This document shows, one piece after another, positions 34,764 to 42,352 of a stretch of DNA of 64,000 nt (the stretch's first letter is position 1; each line of letters begins with the position of its first letter). The DNA is from Pelagerythrobacter marensis. GTDB lineage: Bacteria > Pseudomonadota > Alphaproteobacteria > Sphingomonadales > Sphingomonadaceae. Position numbers and translations under genes: made by a program. Below the pieces are notes generated by a model, which did not search any database, was not told the DNA's origin, and saw only the letters and a list, made by a program, of their open reading frames with translations. The stretch spans positions 1 through 64,000 of the forward strand of contig NZ_CP011805.1 in the NCBI RefSeq assembly GCF_001028625.1. Direction: 5' to 3'.

Positions 34764-35794
34764 TGCACCAGCTAACGCAGGGCGCCCAACACGATCCCAT
34801 GCTTGCAGCGCCCTTTCGCAGGACCAAGCCTGGCCTCTTCGGCTCCAGAAGGAAGAGCCCCAGCAAATACCTTCAGTTGCCTCAAGGGCAGGACGGCCAG
34901 CCGGTAGTCCCGGGTCCGATTAGCGGGTTCGGCGGCGGAACGTGGAATCTCGATGGCAGCCCGGCAACCGCGTCCGATGGTGCGTCGCCCATAAAGCAGC
35001 CGAGTGCACACCCGTCACAAGACGCCGGCAACATCGGAATGGATAGCCCGACGCCGAGGAGCGGTCCGCTTGGTGGTTCGATGCGCCAGCCGTTCGACTA
35101 CGAACGGGCGCTTGAAGTCCTCAGGGGCGATCAGCGCAAGCCGAAGGCGTGGCAATACGCGCTTGCCGCTGTGGGCGATGCTCTGGCGATGAACAGCGGC
35201 TACCGACCTTACGCGGTCCAGAATCTCACCGCCGCGCGCAACGAGCAGGCTCAGCGCCAGCGCGAGGCTGCCGCGCAAATCCTCGGCTGGCAGTATAACG
35301 ACTACGCACGCAACCAGGAGGCGGACCTTCGAGCGGCAGCCCCGTTCTCCAGCGGTCGGGATCGGGTGCAATTCGATCCGGCCACCGGCCAGTCGCGCAT
35401 CATCCACGATGGTGCCGAGGACTTCCAGACCTATGCCGATGAGCTTGGCCTTGCACCGGGGAGCGAGGAATACTTCAAAGCCGTCGAGGACTATGTTCTC
35501 CGCTCGGCTGGGCCGTCGGCCTTCGAGCGCGATGTGCAGTTGGACGATCACCGAACCGGCAACGATGCCGAGCTTGAGCGCATCCGCAATGGCTTCCGTG
35601 TGGGTCTCGAGCAGCTACGTCAGACCAATCGCCGGGGAATGGTCGATTACCGCAATACTAACCCAGCCCCTCCCCGATCGCGGATGAAGGCTGGGTCTAA
35701 TTCGGTTGTTACAGTTAAGACCCCTGCGGAAGCTGCGAAGCTTCCTAAGGGCACGAAATACCGTGGCCCCGATGGGGTGGTGCGCCAACGATGA
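34763..35794 (+). CDS. Hypothetical virion-type protein
   Basis: A 343-residue protein. The N-terminal third is Gly/Pro/Ser/Gln-rich and probably disordered (GPISGFGGGTWNLDGSPAT). A central helical region, YALAAVGDALAMNSGYRPYA then VQNLTAARNEQAQRQREAAA, resembles internal or ejection proteins of podophages in character. The end is basic (PKGTKYRGPDGVVRQR). It overlaps the giant gene by four bases, so the two are translated together. Function unknown. Confidence 0.7.
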   Translation: MHQLTQGAQHDPMLAAPFRRTKPGLFGSRRKSPSKYLQLPQGQDGQPVVPGPISGFGGGTWNLDGSPATASDGASPIKQPSAHPSQDAGNIGMDSPTPRSGPLGGSMRQPFDYERALEVLRGDQRKPKAWQYALAAVGDALAMNSGYRPYAVQNLTAARNEQAQRQREAAAQILGWQYNDYARNQEADLRAAAPFSSGRDRVQFDPATGQSRIIHDGAEDFQTYADELGLAPGSEEYFKAVEDYVLRSAGPSAFERDVQLDDHRTGNDAELERIRNGFRVGLEQLRQTNRRGMVDYRNTNPAPPRSRMKAGSNSVVTVKTPAEAAKLPKGTKYRGPDGVVRQR

Positions 35795-38700
35795 GTGATC
35801 CCTGGCCGGGCCGCTTTGTCGAATCCCCCGAGCCGAACTGGCCCGGCACGGTCGTGTCGCCCACCCCTACTCCTTCCCAGACGCGCAAGCGCCGTCTCTT
35901 CGGTGCGCCGCCGAGAACGCCCGCGCCACTCGATAACGCGGCGGCAACCGATGGCGACACGATTCGGGCTGGCGATTTGCGCGTGCGCCTTCTGGGCGTC
36001 GATGCTCCTGAGTTGAAGCAACAGGGTTTCGACAGGCAGAGCAACCCCGTTCCCATTGGTGAGCAGTCGCGCGACTACTTACAAGGGCAAATCTCCAACA
36101 CGAGCACGGCGCGGCTCGATGATGTGATAAGCATGTCATGGGGCCGTCCCGTCGGCCCTGTCTCGCTCGATGGCACAGACGTTGGGATTGGCTTGATCCG
36201 GTCGGGCAATGCTCTTGCCGCGCCCGACTACTTGGAGAGCGATCCCAGCCGCCGATTCGATTACATGCAGGCCGAGCGGCTGGCGCGTGTGAATAAGCTC
36301 GGCCCGATGAACGATACGATGGCACAGAACCCCGCAGACTTCCGTAAAGGCGAGGCTCCGCGTCAGACAGTTGCGCAGTTCTTTGATACCCCTACTCCGT
36401 TTCAGGGGATGAGGCCGGAGGCCGAACGGCAATATCTCAAATTGCTCGATAGCGCGCCAGCAGTGGACATTGCGACTTTCGCGAAATCGCAAGGGCTGAG
36501 CCTGGATCCCGACTACTTGTCGTCGTGGGTCGAGGATCGGGACAAGCGCAAGGCGAGGGGCCTGCCATACACTGTTGCGGCGCGTTACAGTGAAACACCA
36601 TTAGCAACGCTGGAACTTGGCGATGGCGCGATGGGTGCCGGCGTGCGTGGGTATGCCGAAGGATTCACGGCCAGCGCATTGGGTGAACTTGGCGCGGTGG
36701 CCGATACGCTCGGTGGCACGCAAGGCCGGGAGAATGTCTGGAACAGCGACCGTCGCCTTGCCGATATTTGGGCCAACAACGAATATCAGAATGCGTCCAT
36801 CCTCCGGGGCGACGAAAACGCACACCCGACAGCTTCCATGGTAGGGCAAATTGGCGGCGCTCTCACTTCGGGCTTCGCCATCCCCTACGGGCAAGGCGCT
36901 CGCACCGTCCCCCAACTTGCCCGCGTGGGTGCCGTATATGGCGGAGCCGAAGGCTTCATGGGGACCGATGGCACCGTGCCCCAGCGTCTCACTGGAGCAG
37001 CCATAGGGGCACCTGCTGGCGCAATCATCAACGCGGCTGGAGGCAAGGCGCTCGAAGTCGTTGCACCGGTGATAGGGCGTGCTGTGGGCGCTGTACGGGG
37101 TCGTCTGGGTCGAGAAGCTTCCCCGAGCGCAATCGCTGCCGAGGACACGACGCGCGGCGCCATTCACGCGGCTCAGTCGGACGAAGCGAGGTCGGGGCAT
37201 GTGGTGAATGCCGATGCGGCAGCGCTTGCTAGATCCAGCGGTGAATCCCCGACTGTCGCGGATGCGGACTGGCCCGGCGAGGTAGTCGATCTACGCGCGG
37301 TAACGATGGATGCCGAACCCGACGCCTCGCTGTCGATGCTGGTGCACCCGCTTGAAGCCGCCCGCCCGACGCGCCTCGACGATCCCCTGAACGACGCTCA
37401 GCGCGTGGCCGCTGCTGCCAACGTCCAACCGCGCGACGTGCTGCCACTACCTGCGAACACGCTTGGCGGGGTAGAGGAAGCCATTGCCAAGGATGCTGGG
37501 CGCTTCGTTACGGTTAAGGCTCCAAACGAACGCGCGGTACTTTCCCGCACCACGATCAAGAACCACAATGGCGCGTCGGTCCCCAAGGTCGGGCCTATGG
37601 ATATGGTCGGCTGGCTTCGCACGCGGGGCGGCTTGGTCGATCAGGGCGGCGAACTATCAGCAATGGGCATTCGGTCTAACGCGGCTCGCAAGGGTATGGA
37701 TTTTGTCGGGCAGGAAGTCCGCTTCGGACCGATAGTCAACGAGAACGGCCTAACGCTCGACGACGCGGCGTTTCAAGCGTGGGAAGCGGGGTTCTTTCCC
37801 GATCACCTAGAGCGCCCAGACGTGAACACGTTCCTTAATGCCCTGCGCGAAACTTATGAAGGAACGCGCGGGCGTCGGTTCCTGCCTGACGATGTGCCCG
37901 AGGTCGAACGCTACTATGGGGTGCAGGGAGAGCGCTATGATCTGGAGCAGCGCCAAGAGGAAGTCGGCGGACCGGTCTATGACGACGCAGCGGCTCTTGC
38001 CGACGAACCCCTGCCGTTCCCGCCTGTCGAGGCTTATGATGATTGGGCGGGAGTCAACGCGATCCAGCAAGTCGGCAATATCGACGTAACCAAACTGGAC
38101 TCTCCGCAGGACATCAGCCGCGCGCTGAAGGCGACCGGCGACATAATGGGCGGTTTCGACGCCTCCACGCGCGGAAGGATCACCCAGGCTGAAACCGGAC
38201 GGCTCGCGTCTGACCTGAACATGACGCCCGAGCAACTGCTGTCGCGCCGCAAGGGGCAGGCGATGAATGCAGAGGAAGCGCTGGCCGCGCGCCGCATCCT
38301 CGCGAAGTCGGGCAACGAATTGGTCAACCTCGCCAAGCGCGTGAAGCAAGCGGGCGACTATCCCGATGGGGAGTTGTTGGCGCAATTCCGTCAAGCGCTA
38401 GTGCGGCACTCGGCAATTCAGGAACAGGTTGCTGGTGCGACCGCAGAGGCCGGGCGAGCGCTCGGGCAATTCCGCATGGCTGCCGACAGCCGAGAGGTTC
38501 GGCGCGATGTTCTTGAGGCATTCGTGCGTGGCGGCGGTGGGCAGGATCAACTTGAGGAAGCAGCCAACGTGTTATTGGATGCGGTCGAGATGGGACCGGG
38601 CAAGTTCAACGCCGTCGCGGAGAAAGTCGCAAAGCCCAAGTGGCGCGACAAGATCGCGGAAATCTACATCAACTTCCTCCTTTCGTGGCCACAAACGCAC

Positions 38701-40668
38701 GCGGTCAACATCACGTCGAACACGCTCACATCGCTGGCCCAGATCCCCGAATTTGCGGTGGGCGCTGCCATCGGTGGCGTGCGCCGGGCGGTGTCGTCGA
38801 GCGCGATCGACCGTGTGACGGCCTCCGAGGTCGGTGCGCGTGCCTTTGGCCTCCTGCAGGGTGCAAAGGAAGGCGCTCGTATGTTCGCAAAGGGTCTGCG
38901 GACAGGCGAGGCTTCGGACTTCGCCTCGAAGGTCGAGGGCGACCAGTATCGCGCCGTCGATGGGCTCAAAGGCGAAGTGCTGCGGCTGCCGACGCGCTTT
39001 CTTACGGCGGAAGATGAGTTCTTCAAGGGCGTGGCCCGTCGCATGGAATTAAACGCACAGGCGGTTCGGCTGACGAACAAGGAAGGTTTGAAAGGCGAGG
39101 CGGCGACCCGCCGTATCGCCGAGCTTACCGCCAATCCGACCGACGTCATGTTGGAAAAGGCGCTCCATTATGGCCGGTATCTGACCTTTCAGCAAAAGCT
39201 AGGCCCGTTGGGAAGCAAGATCTCGGGGATTACAAACGATTCGCTGGTGCTGAAGGCTTTCCTGCCATTCGTCCGCACACCTACCAACTTGCTCAAGTTC
39301 GCAACCGAACGTTCACCAGCCGCACCGCTACTCAAGGAATGGCGGGCCGACTTCGCGGCTGGTGGGGCGCGCCGGGATATGGCTATCGCTCGGGCCTCCA
39401 TTGGGACCGGGTTCGGGATTGCGCTTTACGAGGCGGCGCAGAGCGGCTTGATTACCGGCTCACCGCCCTCCGATCCGAAGAAATCCCGCCTTCTCTATGC
39501 TGACGGCTGGAAGCCCTACAGCATCAAGCTTGGTGACACTTACTATAGCTACAAGCGGCTCGATCCGTTCTCGACCACGATTGGTGTAGCGGCGGATATG
39601 GCAACGCTGCCTGAGGGTATGAGTGAGCGCCAGCGCGAGGATAAGGCGCTGCTGCTCACCGCCTCGATTATGGGCAACCTCGCCAGCAAGACGTGGTTAT
39701 CCGGTCTTTCGGATTTGGTCAGCGCCCTGCACGAACCTGACCGTTACGCGGACAACATGATGCAGCGGCTCGTCGGCTCATTCCTCGTCCCGAATCTCGT
39801 TGCAGGCACCGCCCGCACGATGGACCCTGTGGCGCGTGAAACCGAGACGCTGGGGGAAGCCTTGCAATCGAGGCTGCCGGGCCTGAAGGACGATCTGTTA
39901 CCCCGCCGCGATGTGTGGGGGCGGGAGATACGCAGCCAGGGTGGAATGGGACCTGATTGGCTCTCGCCAGTCTGGGTCTCCGAACAGTTGAACGATCCGG
40001 TGAACAGCGAGCTTCTGCAACTCGACTACGCGCCTGGCTATCCTTCCAAGAAGGTCGGCGGTCGCGAGCTGACGCCTGAGGAATATGACCGTTACAGCGA
40101 GCTTGCCGGCAAAGCGGCTCACGAAGCCCTCGGCTATCTCGTTGTGTCGTCCGACTGGCAGAGCATGGACGATGCGGCACGGGTTAAAGCTGCGCGCAAG
40201 ATCGTGGCCGCTGCTCGCCGAGGTGTCAGGTCGAAGTTGTTCAATGACAGCACGGCAGAGGCGGACGATTGGCCGGGCGAGCCTGTGGACGGCGATGTAT
40301 GGTCAGGTGATGTCGTCGAGCCTGCCGCATCTGCCGAACAATGGCCGGGCAAGCCGGTTGCCAGCCGCGACGTAGTGACGGACCTTAGACAGCGCATTCC
40401 GGGTATCCGGTTTACCTCGGGCTATCGTTCGCCTGAGTACAACGACAGCCTGCGGGCTAAGGGTTACAACCCGGCGAGGAACAGCGAACACCTGTCCGGC
40501 GCGGCGCTCGATATGCTTCCGCCTGAGGGCAAGTCGCTCGGCTGGCTGCAAGCTCAGGTCCGGCAATACGATCCAAACGCGCGGCTGCTCGTCCATGATG
40601 GTCATCTCCACGCGGGATTCGATGACTACTACAACGCACCGCTGCTCGGCGGGATGGCGGGCCGGTGA
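35791..40668 (+). CDS. Giant polyvalent protein: SNase-like N-terminus, LPD-type core, M15 peptidase C-terminus
   Basis: A 1,625-residue protein filling almost a quarter of the element. Residues ~52-175 look like a divergent SNase domain (D54-G-D-T, then RVRLLGVDAPE). The middle is Ala/Gly-rich with a helical core (~980-1350) containing LLSWPQTHAVNITSNTLTSL, the pattern of LPD38-type large polyvalent-protein domains. The C-terminus (~1527-1620) is a zinc D-Ala-D-Ala carboxypeptidase-like M15 domain with H1567 and D1574 (SEHLSGAALD) and H1607 (GHLHAGF). A short motif W-[PS]-G-x-x-V recurs at W5, W17, W494, W1494, W1504 and W1518, always in linkers. Such proteins are thought to be packaged and injected with element DNA. 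Confidence 0.85.
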   Translation: MSDPWPGRFVESPEPNWPGTVVSPTPTPSQTRKRRLFGAPPRTPAPLDNAAATDGDTIRAGDLRVRLLGVDAPELKQQGFDRQSNPVPIGEQSRDYLQGQISNTSTARLDDVISMSWGRPVGPVSLDGTDVGIGLIRSGNALAAPDYLESDPSRRFDYMQAERLARVNKLGPMNDTMAQNPADFRKGEAPRQTVAQFFDTPTPFQGMRPEAERQYLKLLDSAPAVDIATFAKSQGLSLDPDYLSSWVEDRDKRKARGLPYTVAARYSETPLATLELGDGAMGAGVRGYAEGFTASALGELGAVADTLGGTQGRENVWNSDRRLADIWANNEYQNASILRGDENAHPTASMVGQIGGALTSGFAIPYGQGARTVPQLARVGAVYGGAEGFMGTDGTVPQRLTGAAIGAPAGAIINAAGGKALEVVAPVIGRAVGAVRGRLGREASPSAIAAEDTTRGAIHAAQSDEARSGHVVNADAAALARSSGESPTVADADWPGEVVDLRAVTMDAEPDASLSMLVHPLEAARPTRLDDPLNDAQRVAAAANVQPRDVLPLPANTLGGVEEAIAKDAGRFVTVKAPNERAVLSRTTIKNHNGASVPKVGPMDMVGWLRTRGGLVDQGGELSAMGIRSNAARKGMDFVGQEVRFGPIVNENGLTLDDAAFQAWEAGFFPDHLERPDVNTFLNALRETYEGTRGRRFLPDDVPEVERYYGVQGERYDLEQRQEEVGGPVYDDAAALADEPLPFPPVEAYDDWAGVNAIQQVGNIDVTKLDSPQDISRALKATGDIMGGFDASTRGRITQAETGRLASDLNMTPEQLLSRRKGQAMNAEEALAARRILAKSGNELVNLAKRVKQAGDYPDGELLAQFRQALVRHSAIQEQVAGATAEAGRALGQFRMAADSREVRRDVLEAFVRGGGGQDQLEEAANVLLDAVEMGPGKFNAVAEKVAKPKWRDKIAEIYINFLLSWPQTHAVNITSNTLTSLAQIPEFAVGAAIGGVRRAVSSSAIDRVTASEVGARAFGLLQGAKEGARMFAKGLRTGEASDFASKVEGDQYRAVDGLKGEVLRLPTRFLTAEDEFFKGVARRMELNAQAVRLTNKEGLKGEAATRRIAELTANPTDVMLEKALHYGRYLTFQQKLGPLGSKISGITNDSLVLKAFLPFVRTPTNLLKFATERSPAAPLLKEWRADFAAGGARRDMAIARASIGTGFGIALYEAAQSGLITGSPPSDPKKSRLLYADGWKPYSIKLGDTYYSYKRLDPFSTTIGVAADMATLPEGMSERQREDKALLLTASIMGNLASKTWLSGLSDLVSALHEPDRYADNMMQRLVGSFLVPNLVAGTARTMDPVARETETLGEALQSRLPGLKDDLLPRRDVWGREIRSQGGMGPDWLSPVWVSEQLNDPVNSELLQLDYAPGYPSKKVGGRELTPEEYDRYSELAGKAAHEALGYLVVSSDWQSMDDAARVKAARKIVAAARRGVRSKLFNDSTAEADDWPGEPVDGDVWSGDVVEPAASAEQWPGKPVASRDVVTDLRQRIPGIRFTSGYRSPEYNDSLRAKGYNPARNSEHLSGAALDMLPPEGKSLGWLQAQVRQYDPNARLLVHDGHLHAGFDDYYNAPLLGGMAGR

Positions 40669-40876
40669 GAAAAAATCCAATGAAAAGGGCAATAATGTCC
40701 CTAGTGTCCCTAGTGTCCTGACTTTGCCGTCCTTCCTTGAGGACGGTGATAGGCTGCTGGAACCGGAGTGGGACGCCTTCGATTTGCTGAGCTTTCCGCA
40801 CAAGTCCGCCCGGCCTGACGACGAAGCCGATCTCGATAGCTGGGATCGTGGATTTTCAATCACGTTGTGGGAGTAA
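40622..40876 (+). CDS. Possible small acidic protein at the right end
   Basis: ATG 40622 opens an 84-codon frame that overlaps the end of the giant gene, runs through iteron module C (giving NNVPSVPSV) and ends with an acidic, folded-looking stretch, LEPEWDAFDLLSFPHKSARP then DDEADLDSW. The acidic C-terminus argues for a real product, but the start region is an out-of-frame reading of another gene. Confidence 0.4.
   Translation: MTTTTHRCSAGWRAGEKKSNEKGNNVPSVPSVLTLPSFLEDGDRLLEPEWDAFDLLSFPHKSARPDDEADLDSWDRGFSITLWE
40688..40719 (-). repeat. Iteron-like 32-bp module C
   Basis: On the minus strand it reads AGGACACTAGGGACACTAGG then GACATTATTGCC. It lies 20 bases after the giant gene and about 230 bases inside attR, in opposite orientation to modules A1 and B. 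Confidence 0.8.
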
Positions 40877-40888
40877 ATGAGGGAGCGC
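40864..40888 (+). repeat. Right sub-terminal repeat (possible integrase arm site)
   Basis: GTTGTGGGAGTAAATGAGGG then AGCGC, 22 of 25 identical to 19255-19279 and in the same orientation, 60 bases inside attR. Confidence 0.6.
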
Positions 40889-40948
40889 GGAAACCATTAC
40901 GCCAGCGAATGCTAGGAGTTGTGCCATTTTCCGCCCTTACGATGGATT

Positions 40949-40963
40949 CTCACGGGGCATCCA
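40949..40963 (+). repeat. attR core
   Basis: CTCACGGGGCATCCA, a perfect copy of the tRNA-Gln 3' end at 19129-19143. It marks the right boundary of the element; chromosomal sequence resumes with the MarR gene. Confidence 0.9.
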
Positions 40964-41027
40964 GCTTTCCCACCAGTAGACCGAACGATCCGCCCCGAAC
41001 GCGGTCGCTGCCGGCGTCATCACGACA

Positions 41028-41552
41028 CTAGAGCCGCTCGCTGTCGTTCGCCTTCTGCGCATCGAGCGCCGCGGAAATGTCCAGCGCAAGGCGTTCGAGC
41101 CGTTCGGTGAGATCGCGTGTCTCCTCTTCGGACAAGCCCGACAGCAGTTCGCGCTCGACCGCCATGTCTTCGCGAAACGCCGCTTGCGCCAGTGCGCGCC
41201 CCTCTTCCGTCAGTTCGACCGGCAGGCTGCGTTTGTCCTTTCCGGCGTCGGTCCGCCGGATCAGCCCGCGCTTGCCCAGACGATCCAGCCGGGCCGTCAG
41301 TCCGCCCGAGGATATCATTAGCGAGCGATAGAGTTCGGTCGGGCGCAGCCGGTAGGGCGGGCCCGATCGCAGCAAAGTCGACAGCACGTCGAATTCGCCG
41401 GTGTCGATCCCGTGCTGGGCGAATACGGCCTCGATCGATGGCCTCACCTGCAGGGTAATCCAGCGAAGGCGGCCGAGTATCGCCATGCCGGTGGTGTCGA
41501 CGTCGGGCAGTTCGCGGCGCCATTGTTCGATCCGGGCAGCTAGATGGTCCAT
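41028..41552 (-). CDS. MarR-family transcriptional regulator
   Basis: A 174-residue winged-HTH regulator: helices FDVLSTLLRSGPPYRLRPTE and LYRSLMISSGGLTARLDRLG, then the wing RRTDAGKDKRSLPVELTEEG. It is divergent from the DoxX-like gene, and two palindromes lie between them. It probably represses itself and the DoxX/DUF4287 pair; the ligand is unknown. Confidence 0.9.
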   Translation of the reverse strand: MDHLAARIEQWRRELPDVDTTGMAILGRLRWITLQVRPSIEAVFAQHGIDTGEFDVLSTLLRSGPPYRLRPTELYRSLMISSGGLTARLDRLGKRGLIRRTDAGKDKRSLPVELTEEGRALAQAAFREDMAVERELLSGLSEEETRDLTERLERLALDISAALDAQKANDSERL

Positions 41553-41558
41553 AAAACT

Positions 41559-41602
41559 CTCTTGACAGCAAGATAACCTGGAAATATCTCGATGGCGAGA
41601 TA
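41559..41602 (+). promoter_or_regulatory. MarR operators overlapping the doxX promoter
   Basis: TCTTGACAGCAAGA (41559-41572) and TATCTCGATGGCGAGATA (41585-41602) are inverted repeats. They coincide with a -35 TTGACA (41562-41567) and, after 17 bp, a -10 TATCTC (41585-41590) reading toward the DoxX gene. Each operator thus covers one promoter element. Confidence 0.65.
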
Positions 41603-41664
41603 CACTTCGTTTCAGGAAAGGCCAATGCCATGATCTGTTCGAATCGCCACCAGGCGACGATGCA

Positions 41665-42102
41665 ATGAATGGGCGCATGGTATTGACCGGGCGCGTGCTG
41701 TCCGGGCTGGCGATCGCGTTCCTGCTGTTCGCGTCGGTCCTGCCCAAGCTGGCCGGAATGCCGGTCGCGTCCGAAACGCTGCAGGCGCTGGGCTGGGACG
41801 GCCGGCACGCGCTGCTCATCGGCCTGATCGAACTTGCCTGCGTGATCCTCTATGCCATTCCCCGGACCAGTGTGCTCGGCGCCGTGGTCACTACCGCTCT
41901 GCTCGGCGGGGCGATCGCGACCCAGATGCGGGTCGGCAGTCCTCTGTTCACGCACACCTTGTTTGGCGTCTATCTCGGCCTGCTGATCTGGGGCGGCCTG
42001 TGGCTAAGGAATCCTGCGCTGCGCGCGCTGTTTCCGGTGGGGCACAAAGCCTCCGATGCCTCGCGAGGCGACGCCGCACCGGGGGAGGGTGCCCATGCCT
42101 GA
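41665..42102 (+). CDS. DoxX-like four-helix membrane protein
   Basis: A 145-residue membrane protein with four spans (GRVLSGLAIAFLLFASVLPK; the ETLQALGWDGRHALLIGLIE loop; GAVVTTALLGGAIATQM; FGVYLGLLIWGGLWLR), matching the DoxX_2 type. Its role is probably redox or small-molecule stress linked; no specific function is shown. The stop overlaps the DUF4287 start by eight bases. Confidence 0.85.
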   Translation: MNGRMVLTGRVLSGLAIAFLLFASVLPKLAGMPVASETLQALGWDGRHALLIGLIELACVILYAIPRTSVLGAVVTTALLGGAIATQMRVGSPLFTHTLFGVYLGLLIWGGLWLRNPALRALFPVGHKASDASRGDAAPGEGAHA

Positions 42103-42307
42103 CCCATCGCCCAAAGGGCCAGCCTCCTACTTCCCTTCGATTGAGAAGAAATACGGCCGCCCGATCACCGAATGGCAAGCCATTGTCCGCGAACACCTGC
42201 CCGCGAAACACATGGAACTGGTTGCGCTGTTGAAAGACCGGCACGGCATGGGCCACGGCCACGCCAATGCCATTGTCGCCTACACGCTGAAGCGGGATCG
42301 CAAGTAG
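42095..42307 (+). CDS. DUF4287-domain protein
   Basis: A 70-residue protein: YFPSIEKKYGRPITEWQAIV then KHMELVALLKDRHGMGHGHA and NAIVAYTL, the DUF4287 helical pattern. Function unknown; it is often found with stress or metal genes. It is co-transcribed with the DoxX-like gene (8-base overlap, GGGGGAGGG ribosome site). Confidence 0.85.
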   Translation: MPDPSPKGPASYFPSIEKKYGRPITEWQAIVREHLPAKHMELVALLKDRHGMGHGHANAIVAYTLKRDRK

Positions 42308-42352
42308 CGCTCCGATAGGGCCGGGCCGGCGGCCCATCCCCCGTCGCTTCGG

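Larger units (their letters stand above)
19129..40963. mobile_element. 21.8-kb integrative element in tRNA-Gln (satellite-like)
   Basis: Bounded by a perfect 15-bp direct repeat (19129-19143 and 40949-40963), with a tyrosine integrase next to the left end. Order: integrase, AlpA-like regulator, primase, DUF3987 protein, cargo zone, and a right module ending in a giant polyvalent protein. Codon use and base composition look less GC-extreme than the flanks, most clearly at 30.4-34.3 kb. I recognise no terminase, portal, capsid, tail, relaxase or type IV secretion gene. This suggests a phage satellite or virion-borne element mobilised by a helper rather than a complete prophage or ICE; that reading is inference. 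Confidence 0.85.
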
